From NCBI RefSeq assembly GCF_024166365.1, contig NC_064835.1, positions 62,786,607 through 62,850,606 on the forward strand: a DNA stretch of 64,000 nucleotides. Reading direction: 5' to 3'. The stretch comes from Elephas maximus indicus (taxonomy: Eukaryota > Chordata > Mammalia > Proboscidea > Elephantidae). Both the position numbers and the translations under genes were made by a program. Of this stretch, positions 46,310 to 57,907 are shown piece by piece. Numbering within the stretch: the first letter of the stretch is position 1; every line of letters starts with the position of its first letter. The notes under the pieces were generated by a model. That model had not been told where the DNA came from. It saw nothing but the letters and a program-made list of their open reading frames with translations, and did no database searches.

Positions 46310-47050
46310 ACATGGCCTGCACAGCCCCCTGTTTCTCTCTGATCTTGTGTTCTACTGCTCTCCCCCTTATTCAATCCACTGCAGTCAAACTGGCCTCCTT
46401 GCTGTCCCTCACATGCCAGGCAGGCCCACTTCTGCCTGTGGTCCTTTGCCCTGGCTGTTCAGTTTGCCAGAACCATCTCCCACCAGATAGCTGCAGAGCT
46501 CACCCCCTTCTTGGAGGATTTCCTCCAATGTCACCTTCTGATTGAGACCTGCACTGATTATCTTATCTAATGATCTAATCCACCCCTCCCCGTTCCTACT
46601 GCCTGCACCCTGTCTTCCTTACTCTGCTTGACTTCTCCTTGTTTCCTGCAGCACTTATCCTTCTAACATATTAGAGAATTTAACCAGTCAGTTCAATTGG
46701 TTCCATCTAATGGCGACCCCATGTGCATCAGAGTAGAGCTGTGCTCTATAGAGTTATCATGGCTGTGACCTTTCAGAAGCAGGTTGCTAGATCTTTCTTC
46801 CAAGGTGCCTTTGGGTGCGTTAGAACCGTGAACCTTTTAGTTAATAGCCAAGCACTTAACCATTTGCGCCACCCGGGGACTCCATTAGAGAATTTGCTTG
46901 GTTATTATTTTTACGGCTTATTGTCCGTCTACCTCCACTAGCGTGTAAGCTCCACAGCTCACAGAAGCAAAGATTTTCATCTGTGTGGTTCGCTGATACA
47001 TCCTTGGTGCCTAGAGCAGTGCTTGGCACATAGTAGTAAGTGCTCAATAA
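46310..47050 (-). repeat. L2 LINE relic, antisense, split by an AfroSINE
   Basis: L2 text runs from 'tgcacagccccctgtttctctctgatc' through 'cttatccttctaacatattagagaattt' (46681), then continues after the SINE with 'ttgcttggttattatttttacggcttattg' to 'gcacatagtagtaagtgctcaataaatatttg'. Confidence 0.8.
46682..46883 (-). repeat. AfroSINE, antisense, perfect 12-bp duplication
   Basis: A long-subtype copy from 'aaccagtcagttcaattggttcc' to 'gccacccggggactcc'. ATTAGAGAATTT is duplicated exactly at 46670-46681 and 46884-46895 inside an L2 element. Confidence 0.95.
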
Positions 47051-47220
47051 ATATTTGTTGAATAAATGATTTTTCTTTTACTCTTCACAATAACCTTGAA
47101 AGTAAGTATTCAAATCTTCATATTACAAATGAGGAAGCAGAGGCTCAGAAAAATTACGTAACTTGCCCCAAATCACACGGCCAAAAACAGGTGACAGATC
47201 CAAACCAGGGTTGACTCCAG
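47051..47220 (-). repeat. MIR, antisense
   Basis: The phrases 'cacaataaccttgaaagtaagtattc', 'caaatgaggaagcagaggctcagaaaaattacgtaacttgccc' and 'aatcacacggcc' are the antisense MIR. Confidence 0.75.
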
Positions 47221-47956
47221 AGTCTGTCCTCTTCATAGAGAGAAGTCTCACGTCCATGGGAGGCAGGGCTGCTGCTGTGTGCTCTGCTGCGGAACTGGGG
47301 GAGGTTCTCGCCTCCTTCAGGCATCTGTAGAATTGGGGGATGCCCACACCCCACATAGACTCTTTTATGCACGGATTACCTGGGAGTAACCATGGCAACA
47401 AAATTAATGGTGAGGAGTCTTGCGATTGGCCCAATTGATAAATTAGGAAGATTTTTTGTTTTATGGGGCATCTTTTGCCTTACAGAAGGATCCCCTTCAG
47501 GCTCTGTTTAATTACCTTCTGGAGGTTGTTTTAAATAGGCTCTGTCTTTGCTGCCTCAGGAGCTTTGCAGAAGCAGCTGGGAAGAAGGCAGAGGGGCAGG
47601 AAGTGAGCCAGCCTGGGAGCACGCCCGGGCAGTTCCTCCCGGTCTGGGTGCTGGGGGTGTGCCCCCTCCCACTCCTCTCCCACCGGAGAAGGCAGGGCTC
47701 CTACATCAGCCTCTTCTTTCAGCAGGTTGGGGTCCACCTTCTGCCTCTCCTTCTACTCTGAGGTTCACTTAGGTTCAGATGGCAGCTCAGCCAAGACACT
47801 GGCCATTTCTGAAATCAGCAAGCTTCTACATTGTTCCAGCTACCTCTCACTCAGGCTGCTTCTCCCACACCCCTTCTCTGCCTTCATTTCCGAGTTGGGA
47901 AATCAAGCAAGGCTCAAAGTCTAATATCCATGCCGGTTTGTCGCTGCAGGCTGTAA

Positions 47957-47999
47957 GTGGGGGGTGGGGGGGGTGGGGGGTGGGGGTGGGGGATCGGGG
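47957..47999 (+). repeat. G-rich tract, potential G-quadruplex
   Basis: Five or more runs of five to eight G separated by single T residues (GGGGGG T GGGGGGGG T GGGGGG T GGGGG T GGGGG), followed by ATCGGGG. It lies on the coding strand of SFXN5, so it would appear in the pre-mRNA. Confidence 0.9.
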
Positions 48000-48589
48000 A
48001 GGCAGCCCTGCTCATTTTGTGCATTCAGCCAGAAGCACAGAGGGAGCTGGGCTGAGCCCAGAAAATACCAGGTCACAATGAGGCATTTTAGTTTAAAGTG
48101 GAGATGCCTCCGGGCGCAGGGCTCCCTGTCTGAGATTCTCAGTGTGGGTAGACCATCCATTGCATCTTACTTGGCCTCCCATTGAATGCTTCCTATCCCA
48201 GGATGACCTTCCCTGGTAACCTATTTACAGGACTGGCTTATTAAACTGCAAACTAATAGCCAGCTCTTAACTAGTAGGTGGTATGTGCTGACGTTTCTGT
48301 ATTCCAAGTGTGACTCATGGGTCCTGTAGATCCCAGGGAAAAGCCCATATGGAAGGAATCAGACCTGATTCTTTCTCCTGGTCTCTCACAAGGTGGGCCT
48401 GGCACCTTAGACCATCAGACAGAAAGAGGAGACTTGTTTCCATTTCCTGCCCCTCCTCCCGCCAGGTTATTTTTTTATAAGCCCGTATAAATTTATTGCA
48501 TACTCCACAAGCATCTGTTTAACTCTCATTTTAGCAAATCATTACAGAACATTTTATTGCATTTAAATTTTTCTTACATTAAAAAAAAA

Positions 48590-48739
48590 CTCGTTGCTGT
48601 CGAGTTGATTCTGACTTGCGACAACCCTATAGGACAGAGTAGAACTGCCCCATAATGTTTCCAAGGAACAGCTGATGGATTCGAACGTTGACCTTTTGGT
48701 TAGCAGCCGAACTCTTAACTGCTGTGCCACCAAGGCTCC
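48590..48739 (-). repeat. AfroSINE, antisense (first of a tandem pair)
   Basis: Runs from 'actcgttgctgtcgagttgattctgacttgcg' to 'cttaactgctgtgccaccaaggctcc'. The next copy starts immediately. Confidence 0.92.
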
Positions 48740-48740
48740 A

Positions 48741-48892
48741 AACAAACAACCCCTTGCCGTTGAGTCGATTAGACTAGTAGCGACCCTATAGAACAGAGTA
48801 CAACTACCCTATAGGCTTTCCAAGGAGCGGCTGGTGGATTTGAACTGCTGACCTTTTCGTTAGCAGCTGAATTCCTAACCACTTTGCCACAC
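48741..48892 (-). repeat. AfroSINE, antisense (second of a tandem pair)
   Basis: Runs from 'accccttgccgttgagtcgatt' to 'cctaaccactttgccacac', separated from the previous copy only by an A-rich linker. One copy probably inserted in the tail-proximal A-rich site of the other. Confidence 0.92.
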
Positions 48893-50095
48893 TTTCATTG
48901 ATTTCAGACTTCATTTAAAGGCTATATGCACATACAGACATATAAATACAATACATATTTACATATTTAAATGTATCTTTGGGGTTTTTAAACATTTGGT
49001 TGTAGCAATATATATATATATATATAACAAAACATTTGCCCTTTTAACTGTTTTTAAGTGTACGCTTCAGTGACATTGATTACATTCACCGTCTTGTGCA
49101 AGCATCACCGCTCTCCATTTCTAAATGTTTTCATCACCCCAGGCAGAAACTCAGCACTCCTTGAGCAATAACTCTTCCTTCACCTCTCCTCCTGCCCCTG
49201 GTAACTACAAATAAACTTTTCTCTCTAGGCATTTGCTATTCTCGATATTTTATATAAGTGAGATCATTCAATATTTATCTTTTTGCATCTGAATTTCACT
49301 CAGTGTAATGTTTTCAAGGTTCATCCATGTTGTGACACATATCAGAACTTCACTTCTATTTATGGTTGAACAATATTCAATTGTATGGATAGTTGGGCAG
49401 TTTTCACCTTTCGACTATTGTGAATAATGCTGCAGTGAACCTTGGTATATAAGTATCTGTTTGAGTTCTTGCTTTTAAATATTTTGGGTGTATATCTAGG
49501 AGTGGAATTGCTGGGTCATGTGGTATTTCTATGTTTAACTTTTTGAGAAACATAGAAACCAAACAGTTTTCTGTTGCAGCAGCACCATTTTACATTCCAC
49601 CAACAATGCTTGAGGGTTCTGATTTCACAACACCCTTACCAACAATATTTTCCATTTTTCTGATAATGGCCTTCCTTATGGGTGTGAAGTGGTATCTCGT
49701 CTCAATTTTGATTTGTATTTCCCCAGTGACTAATGACTTTGAACATCTTTTCATGTGCTTGTTGGCCATTTGTATATCTTCTTTGGAGAAATGTCTTTTC
49801 AGGCATTTTACGCATTTTCTGATTGGGTTGTCTTTTTGTTGTTGAGTTACAAGAGTTCTTAATATATTTTGGATATTAAACTCCTGTCTCTGCACTTTCT
49901 TGATAGAGTTCTTTGATGCACAAAAGTTTTTCATTTTGATAAAGTCTGATTTATCTATTTTTTCTTTTACTGGTGGTGCGTTTGGCATCACAACTTAGGA
50001 TCCATTGTGAAAACTAGGTCCCAAAGCTTTACCCCCCTATGCTTTGTTCTACAAATTTTATAGTTTTTAGTTCTTACGTTTAGGTCATTGATCCA

Positions 50096-50657
50096 TGTCT
50101 TAGCTATCTAGTGCTGCTTTAACAGAAATACCATAAGTGGATGGCTTTAACAAAAAGAAATTTATTCTCTCACAGTCTAGGAGGCTATAAGTCCAAATTC
50201 AGGGTGCCAGCTCTAGGGAAAGGCTTTCTCTCTCTGTCGGCTCTGGGAGAAGATCCTTGTCATCAGTCTTCCCCTGGTCTAGGAGCTTCTCAGTGCAGGG
50301 ACCCCCAGATCCAAAGGATGTGCCATTCTCCTGGGTCTTGTTCTTGGTGATGTGAGGTCCCTGTATCTTTCTGTTTGCTTCTCTCTTTTATATCTCAAAA
50401 GACATTGACTTAAGACACAACCTCATCTTGTAGAGTGAGTCCTGCCTCATTAACATAAAAAGAAAAAAAATTTTTTTTCTTTTTACATTAACATAACTAC
50501 CTCTAATCCTGCCTTATTAACATCATAGAGGTAGGATTTACAACACATAGGAAAATCATATCAGATGATAGAGTGGCGGACAATCACAGAATACTGGGAA
50601 TCATGGACTAGTCAATTTGACACACATATTTTGGGGACGTAATTCAATCCCATGACA
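50096..50657 (-). mobile_element. MaLR-type solo LTR, antisense
   Basis: Starts TGTCTTAGCTATC and ends CATGACA. The 5-bp duplication ATCCA is exact at 50091-50095 and 50658-50662, and L1 text continues across it. Same family as the LTRs at 19380 and 51074. Contains an A/T run at about 50460-50486. Confidence 0.92.
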
Positions 50658-51073
50658 ATCCATTTTGAGTTAATTTTTATAGGTAGTGTGAGGTATGGGT
50701 CCAACTTCATTCTTTTGCATGTGAAGATCCAGCTGTGCCAGCACCATTTGTTGAAGAGACTATTCTTTCCCACTGAATGGACTTGAGATCCTTGTTAATA
50801 TCAATTGGCCATAGATATATGGGTTTATTTCTGGACATTCAATTCTGTTCCATTGGTCTATATGTCTGCCCTTATGTCAGTGCCACACTGTTTTGATGAC
50901 TGAAGTTTTATAGTATGTTTTGAAATCCAGAAATGTGGGTTCTCCTAGTTCTTCTTTTTCAATATTGCTTTGGCTATTTGGGGACCTTTGCAATTTCGTA
51001 TGAATCTGAGGATTGATTTTTCCAATTCTGCAAAAAGAGCTCTTGAAATTTTTATAGGGATTGTGTTGAATCT

Positions 51074-51591
51074 TGTCTTAGTTATCTAATACTGCCATAA
51101 TGGAAATACCACAAGTAGATGGCTTTGACAAAGAGAAATTTATTCTCTCACAGCCTAGTAGGTTACAAGTCCAAATTCAGGGCATCAGCTCCAGGACAAG
51201 GCTTTTTCTCTCTGTCAGCTCTGGAAAAAGGTCTTTGTCCTCCATCTTTCCCTGGTCAAGGAGTTTTTCAGGCACAGGGGCCCTGGGTCCAAAGGATGCA
51301 TTTTGCTCCTGGTGCTACTTTCTTGGTGGTATGAGGTCCTCAACTCTCTGCTTGCTTCCCTTTCCTTTTATCTCTTGAGAGATAAAAGGTGGTGCAGGCC
51401 ACACCCCAAGGAAACTCCCTTTACCTTGGATCAAGGAGGTGACCTGAGTGAGGGTGGTGTTCAATCCCACCCTAATCCTCTCAACATAAAATTTCAATCA
51501 CAAAATGGAGGACAGCCATACAATGCTGGGAATCATGGCCTAACCAAGTTGATGCATACATTTTTGGGGGGACATAATTCAATCTATGACA
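51074..51591 (-). mobile_element. MaLR-type solo LTR, antisense
   Basis: Starts TGTCTTAGTTATC and ends CTATGACA. The duplication AATCT is exact at 51069-51073 and 51592-51596 within the same L1 as the previous LTR. No internal viral sequence. Confidence 0.92.
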
Positions 51592-51723
51592 AATCTATAG
51601 ATTGCTTTGGGTAGTATTGACATCTTAACAATATTGTTTTCTAATCCATGAACATGGGATATCTTTCTATTTATTTAGGTCTTCTTTAATTTTGTTCAGT
51701 AATGCTTTATAATTTTCAGTGCA

Positions 51724-52059
51724 CTATAGTCCCACCCTTATCTGTGATTTCAATTATGTGCAATCAACCAAAGTCTGAAAATGTTAAATGAGTAGTGTGA
51801 TGAAGTCTTGCACTGTCCTGCTCTGTCCCACCCAGGAACCACATTCACATAAGTTTTATTATAGCATATTGTTATAATTTTTCTATTTTATTATTAGTTA
51901 TTGTTGTTAATCTCTTACTAATTTATAAATAAAACTTTATTATAGGTATGTATGTATTGGACAAAACATAGCATATATAGGGTTTGGTATACTAGCCACG
52001 ATTTCAGACATCCACAGGGGGTCTTGGAATGTACTCCTTGTGGATAAGGGGGACTATTG
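51724..52059. mobile_element. Tigger3-like DNA transposon
   Basis: The left end CTATAGTCCCACCCTTATC and the right end (reverse-complemented) CAATAGTCCCCCTTATC are terminal inverted repeats. Internal text 'tggacaaaacatagcatatatagggtttgg' and 'gacatccacagggggtcttggaa' is typical of Tigger3-type elements. Inserted at TA in the L1 (right TA at 52060-52061; left now CA). Confidence 0.85.
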
Positions 52060-53112
52060 TACAAATGTTTCACCTCTGGGTTAAATTTATTCTTTTAGGT
52101 GCTATTATAAATGAAATTATTTTCTTAATGTCCTTTTCATATCATTCACTGATGGCATGTAAAAACACAGTTGCCTTTTGTGTGTTAATATTGTACCCTG
52201 CAACTTTGTTGAATTCATTTATTAGCTCTAGTAGCTTTCTTGTGGATTCTTTGAGATTTTCTATCTATAGAATCATGTCATCTGTGAATAGAGATAGTTG
52301 TACTTCTTCTTTCTGGATTTGGATAGCTCTTATTTCTTTTTCTTGCCCAATTGCCCTGGCTAGAATGTCTAGCATAATGTTGAGCAGCAGTGGTGAAAGT
52401 GGGCGTCCTTGTCTTGTTCCTTATCTTAGGGGGCAGTCTTGCAGTCTCACCATTGAGTATGATGTTAGCAGTGGGTTTTCAATAAATATCCTTTATCATG
52501 TTGAGGAGTTTCCCTTCTGTTCAGCTTGCTGAGTATTTTTTATCATGAAAAGGTGTTGGATCTTGTCAAATGACTTCTCTGTATTAATTGAGATTTTTTT
52601 TTTCTCCTTCACTGTATTAATGTGGTGTATTGCATTAATTAATTTTCTCATTTTAAACCACTCTTGCATTCTTGGGATAAATCCCACTTGGTCATGGTGT
52701 ATAATCCTTTTAATATGCTGTTGAATTTGGTTTGTTAGTATTTTGCTGAGAATTTTTACATCTATATTCATGAAGGATATTGACCTGTAGTTTTCCTTTC
52801 CTATGATGCCTTTGTCTGGCGTTAGTACCAGGGTAAGGCTGGCTTTATAGGGTGAATTAGAAAGTTTTCCCTCTTCTATTTTTTAGATGAGTTTGAGAAG
52901 GATTGGTGTCAATGCTTTATATGTTGGGTAGAATTTCCCAGTGAAACCATTTGGTCTGGTACTCTTCTTAGGAAGTTATTGATTACAGATTCAATCTCTT
53001 CACTTGTTGCGGGTCTGTAGAAATATTCTTCAGTCATTGTAGGAAGTTCATGTGTTTCTAGGACCTTGTCCATTTTGTCTAGGTTATCTAATTTGTTGGT
53101 GTACAATTGTTC

Positions 53113-54005
53113 ATTCACTTTCAGCAAGCAGAGTTGTGTCATCTGCATATTGCAGGTTGTTGTAAATGAGTCTTCCTCCAATCCTGATGCTATGTTCTTC
53201 TTCGTATAGTCCAGCTTCTCAGATTATTTGTTCATCATACAGATTGATTAAGTACGGTGAAAGGATACAACCCTGAGACACATCTTTTCTGATTGTAACT
53301 GTGAGCTATGGATTACTCTGCAACATAAAGAAAACAAAATCCTCACAACTGGACCAATAAGCAACATCATGATAAATGGAGAAAAGATTGAAGTTGTCAA
53401 GGATTTCATTTTACTTGGAGACACAATCAGTGCCCATAAAAGCATCATGCAAGAAATTAAATGACATATTGCATTGGACAAATATGCTACGAAAGACCTC
53501 TTTAAAGTATTAAAAAGGAAAGATATCACTTCGAGGACTGAGGTGCACCTGACTAAAGACATGGTATTTTCAATTGCCTTATGTGCATGCAAAATCTGAA
53601 CACTGAATAAGGAAGACTGAAGAATAATTGATGCATTGGAATTATGGTGTTAGTGAAAAATATCGAATATACCATGGACTGCCAGAAGAACAAACAAATC
53701 TGTCTTGGAAGAAGTACAGCCGGAATGCTCCTTGGAAACAAAGATGGTGAAACTTCGTCTCACTTACTTTGGGCATGTTATCAGGAGGGACCAGTCCCTA
53801 GAGAAGGACATCGTGCTTGGCAAGGTAGAGGGTTAGTGAAAAAGAGGAAGACCCTTGACCAGATGGATTGACGCAGTGGCTGCAACAGTGGGCTCAAACA
53901 TAGCAATGATTGTGAGGATGGCGCAGCACTGGACAGTGTTTCGTTCTGTTGTACACAGGGTTGCTATGAGTCAGAACCAACTTGATGGCACCTAAGAACA
54001 ACGAC
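53113..54005 (+). mobile_element. RTE LINE insertion with 5' inversion
   Basis: The first part, to about 53301, is antisense RTE around the RT active site: the antisense of YADD-TTL is at 53133-53153. The remainder (53311-54005) is sense RTE from 'cataaagaaaacaaaatcctcac' through 'gcttggcaaggtagagg' to the terminal 'gagtcagaaccaacttgatggcacctaagaacaacga'. It sits in L1 sequence. No complete frame. Confidence 0.9.
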
Positions 54006-54009
54006 ACGA

Positions 54010-54300
54010 CATAACAAGTAGAGTTACAAACCAAAAATACTGACCCTTATATTTACTGATAAAATTACCTTTTCCAGAGATCTTTTTTTCTTTGTCATAC
54101 AGCTTCAAGTTTCTGTCTAGCATTCTTTCATTTCAATATTAAGGACTTCCTTTGGCATTTCTTGTGGGGCAGGTCTAATTGTAATGAACTCCCCTTCAGC
54201 TTTTGTTTATCTTGGAATGTCTTAATTTTGTTCTCATTTTTTTGTAAAAGGTATTACTTTATTTGATTTATTTCAGCTGACATGCTCAACCTGAGTTAGT
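54010..54300 (-). repeat. L1 sequence flanking the RTE insertion, antisense
   Basis: The text 'cttttccagagatctttttttctttgtcat' and 'cattcttttggcatttcttgtggggcagg'-like phrases is antisense LINE sequence. It continues at about 54840-54900 after a 3' UTR insertion. Confidence 0.5.
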
Positions 54301-54840
54301 TTTTTTTTTTTATTAACTTTTATTGAGCTTCAAGTGAACGTTTACAAATCAAGTCAGACTGTCACATATAAGTTTATATACACCTTACTCTGTACTCCCA
54401 CTTGCTCTCCCCCTAATGAGTCAGCCCTTCCAGTCTCTCCTTTCGTGACAATTTTGCCAGCTTCCAACTCTCTCTATCCTCCCATCCCCCCTCCAGACAG
54501 GAGATGCCAACACAGTCTCAAGTGTCCACCTGATATAATTAGCTCACTCTTCATCATCTCTCTCCTACCCACTGTCCAGTCCCTTTCATGTCTGATGAGT
54601 TGTCTTCGGGAATGGTTCCTGTCCTGGGCCAACAGAAGGTTTGGGGACCATGACCGCCAGGATTCCTCTAGTCTCAGTCAGACCATTAAGTATGGTCTTT
54701 TTGTGAGAATTTGGGGTCTGCATCCCACTGATCTCCTGCTCCCTCAGGGGTTCTCTGTTGTGCTCCCTGTCAGGGCAGTCATCGATTGTGGCCGGGCACC
54801 AACTAGTTCTTCTGGTCTCAGGATGATTTTTAAAGGATAG
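54301..54840 (-). mobile_element. Young L1 3' UTR, 5'-truncated, antisense
   Basis: Begins with a T run and 'attaacttttattgagcttcaagtgaacg' and ends at 'ctggtctcaggatga'. It is the reverse of the L1 3' ends at 59153-60215 and 62671-63110, with high similarity. Boundaries of the target duplication are unclear. Confidence 0.85.
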
Positions 54841-54900
54841 TTTTATGAATATTTTTATGAATATAAAATTCTTGGTTGACAGTTTTTTTCTTTTAGCACT

Positions 54901-55458
54901 TGTGATGGATAAGGTTGTGTGTTAACTTGGCTGAGCCATGATTCTCAGTGGGTTGGCAGTTTTATGATGTTGTGATCACTTCCATGATGAGATTTGATAT
55001 AATGTGACCGCCTTCATGATGGGGTCTGCTGTGAGTAGCCAGTCAGTTGAAAGTGAGTTTCTTTGGGTGTGTGGCCTGCATCAAATATAAATGGATATTC
55101 TGGCAAGGCTCGTGGACTTTTGCTCACTCTGGGTCCTGCAGCTGGCTCCTGTTTGTCTGACCTCCAGTTCTCGGGACGTGAGCTAGCAGCTTAACTGCGG
55201 TCTTTCCTGCCGATCTTGGGATTCGTCAATCTTCACAGCCTGTGAGCAACAGCCCTGCCTTCTGACCTGCCGACCTTGGGTTCACCAGCCCCTGCAGCTA
55301 TGTGAATCAGGAGAAGCTTCAATCCTGATCCATGTACGGACTTGGGATATTCCAGCCTCTGCAATCACGCGAGTCATTTGTTTGACATAAAGCTCTCTCT
55401 CTATATGTTTATATGCTTTATTGGTTTTGCCTACCTGGAGAACCCAGCCTAAGATACA
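54901..55458 (+). mobile_element. LTR-like repeat, probable MaLR relative
   Basis: TG at 54901 ('tgtgatggataaggttgtgtg') and CA at 55458 ('cctaagataca') could be LTR ends. Internal text 'tgtggcctgcatcaaatataaatgg' and 'gtcctgcagctggctcctgtttgtctgacc' is repetitive in style. The flanking 5-mers GCACT and GCTGT do not match well. 55459-55667 is unassigned. Confidence 0.45.
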
Positions 55459-55667
55459 GCTGTGGTAGTTGTCTGCTCAGTGACCTCATCTATTTTTTGC
55501 AACAACTGCCTTCATGGACATGCATGGATACTGAAGACTTTGATCCCTAGACTGTGCCCCGCTCATGTTTTGAAAGAGATTTCTTTGTAGTCCGGTGGAG
55601 GGAAAATACTTCTTACAGTCATTGCAAATTGGCTCTGTGTCAGAGCTCTCCTTCAACACTTAAACCA

Positions 55668-55848
55668 AAACCCAAGCTCATTGCCATCGAGTTGATTCTG
55701 ACTCATAGCAACCCTGTATGACAAAGTAGAACTGCCCTCATAGGGTTTCCAAGGCTGTAATGTTTATGGAAGCAGACTGTCACGTCTTTCTCCTGCAGAG
55801 TGGCTGGTAAGTTCAAACCTCTGACCTTTCAGTTAGAAACCTGGCTTA
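55668..55848 (-). repeat. AfroSINE, diverged, antisense
   Basis: Runs from 'cccaagctcattgccatcgagttgattctgactcatagc' to 'cctctgacctttcagttagaaacc'. The head is eroded. Confidence 0.85.
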
Positions 55849-57497
55849 TAGTACAGTTAGGGATCAGCCCTAGGTGAAAGCAAAGGGTCTTCTTAAGTAT
55901 TTTCTGCACATACTTTTTACCTTGAGCATGCATGTGGCCCTCTTAATACCCTGTATACACGGTACTTCTGAAAGACCCAATTTCAACAAAACAAAACAAA
56001 ACTCTCAGTCTGGCCTTTCCTTCAGCCTCCTGGCATTAATTGTATGCTTCAATTGCACTGTTCAGCCCAAGGCAGCTATGGGCAGTTAAAACCCTTAGGT
56101 GTTATTGTCTGCGGCTCCTCTCACCCTGTGTGAGAAGTCTTACTTCAGTCCTTCAGGCAGCCCCCAGACAGATCAGTATAGACACAAACAACAGTCCACT
56201 AACAAAATCAGCACTTCCTACTCTAGAGCCAGAGATCAAGTCCCCTCTCTGAGAGTGCATCTCCCGCTGCTGCTACTTCAAGATGGCAAGCCACTGAGCT
56301 GGGGAGGAGGAGTAGTACAGACTATAGAAAATCAAAGCTTTCCTACTATTTAAAAAATACCTTTTTCTTGATTTAGTTTTCACTTAGTTGCTGTAACCCT
56401 TTGACTGCTTTCTGGACTTCTTACAAAGCTGAGTCTGCCGATTTGTACTTTTTTTTTCCCTCAGTGACCCTTGAGGGGATGGGTACATGGAACTTCCCAC
56501 ACCACCATGCCCCTGCCAAGTTAATTTTAAAAACAATGTAGGTCTAAGGCATGAGGTGATTTGCACAGGGAGACCATTCAAGTTAGTAGTTAAGCCAGGG
56601 CCAGAAACCATGACCCCGATTCTTCTAGGACTATTCCTACATCCCCTCAAATCTCCTGAGCTGAAACATTGCCAGACACCACAAGAAGAGCCTCAAAAAG
56701 CATCTTAACTTTCATCCCTGCCTCTTCTATGGAAAGCCTTCCTGATAACATGGAAGGATGTTTTGTATAGCCCCAAATGAATCATGATATTTAGGGTTAT
56801 ACCCCAAATTGCATTGGCTCAAATAAGATGGAAGTTTATTTCTCTTCCATGTAATAATACTTCTTCAAGTTCCAGTGGGCAGGTGCCTCTCCTCCACTAG
56901 ATCATTCAGAGACTCAGGGTTCTTTCATCACGTTTCTCCACTATCTCCTGGGTGGTGTTCTCTCTGCGTGGCCAAAACTAGGCTGCAGGAAGGGGATAAA
57001 GAGCATGGAGGGGGAGGCTCTGGCCAAATAAATCATGTCTTACTTCCCCTCAGATGCTGTCTGGGGGACTCAGTCACATGGATAAGCCTAACTGCGAGGG
57101 AGGCTGGGAAATGTAAAGTAACACGTCAGCCACCTGCCAGTTACTGTTCTATTGCTATGGAAGAAGGGGCTTTAGATTTTGTTGGACAGTTTACAGTCTG
57201 TGATGTAGGGGTCAATAAAGAGGTTGAAAATTGTGTATTATATTTCAGTTTTTTCTAGTGGTTACCCTTAATTTTTTAAAAACTATTATTTCGAATAGGT
57301 AATATAGAAACAATATACAAAATTCTAAAGTTATAAAGAGAGTAGAGAGTTCAAAAATAAATAAGTCTCCTTTTCCTCATTCCCCTATTACTCACTTTCC
57401 CTCCCTAGAGAACCAGCAGTTTCCTCTGTATCCTTCCAGAGATAACTGTATACATTTATCCTTTTTTTTCTTAAATGCTAATGATATAATAATGATA

Positions 57498-57727
57498 CCC
57501 AAAATAAATAAATAAACAACAACAAAAAGTTGCCATTGAGTTGATTCCAACTCATGGCAACCTCATGTGTGTCAGAGTAGAGCAGCACTCCGTGGGGTTT
57601 TCAGTGGCTGTGATCTTTCGGAAGTAGATCACCAGGCCTTCTTCCAAGACACCTCTAAGTGGATTTGAACTGCCAACCTTTTGGCTAGTAGCTGAGCACT
57701 TAACCATTTGTGCCTCCCAGGGGATCC
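57498..57727 (-). repeat. AfroSINE, antisense, perfect 13-bp duplication
   Basis: Runs from the A-rich tail ('caacaacaaaaagttgccattgagttgattcc') to 'gtgcctcccaggggatcc'. TATAATAATGATA is duplicated exactly at 57485-57497 and 57728-57740. Confidence 0.95.
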
Positions 57728-57907
57728 TATAATAATGATAACTATGGTGAAATTCACTGGAGGTTAGGTTGTAAGAGTAAAACATGAAAAATAGCCTAAA
57801 AGTCCAACAATAAGGGACAGTTTATAATATATTCATTCAAGGCTTCTATCAGAATAAGCCTGCTCTGTATGTGCTAGTGTGAAAAGCTCTCTCAAATATA
57901 TTACATG

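Larger units (their letters stand above)
48895..53112 (-). mobile_element. L1 relic, antisense, with three nested insertions
   Basis: One antisense L1 can be followed through 48895-50095, 50658-51068, 51597-51723 and 52060-53112, from 3' UTR to the RT region. The minus-strand frame 52771-52496 carries RT finger text ([20 protein letters not shown], then HHDQVGFIP). Interruptions are two MaLR LTRs and a Tigger-like transposon. Frames are heavily broken. Confidence 0.9.

Noticed and set aside
52029..52532. 167-codon + strand frame with membrane-like segments
   Set aside because: It is the reverse reading of L1 ORF2 and a Tigger-like end. The true coding strand is the minus strand.
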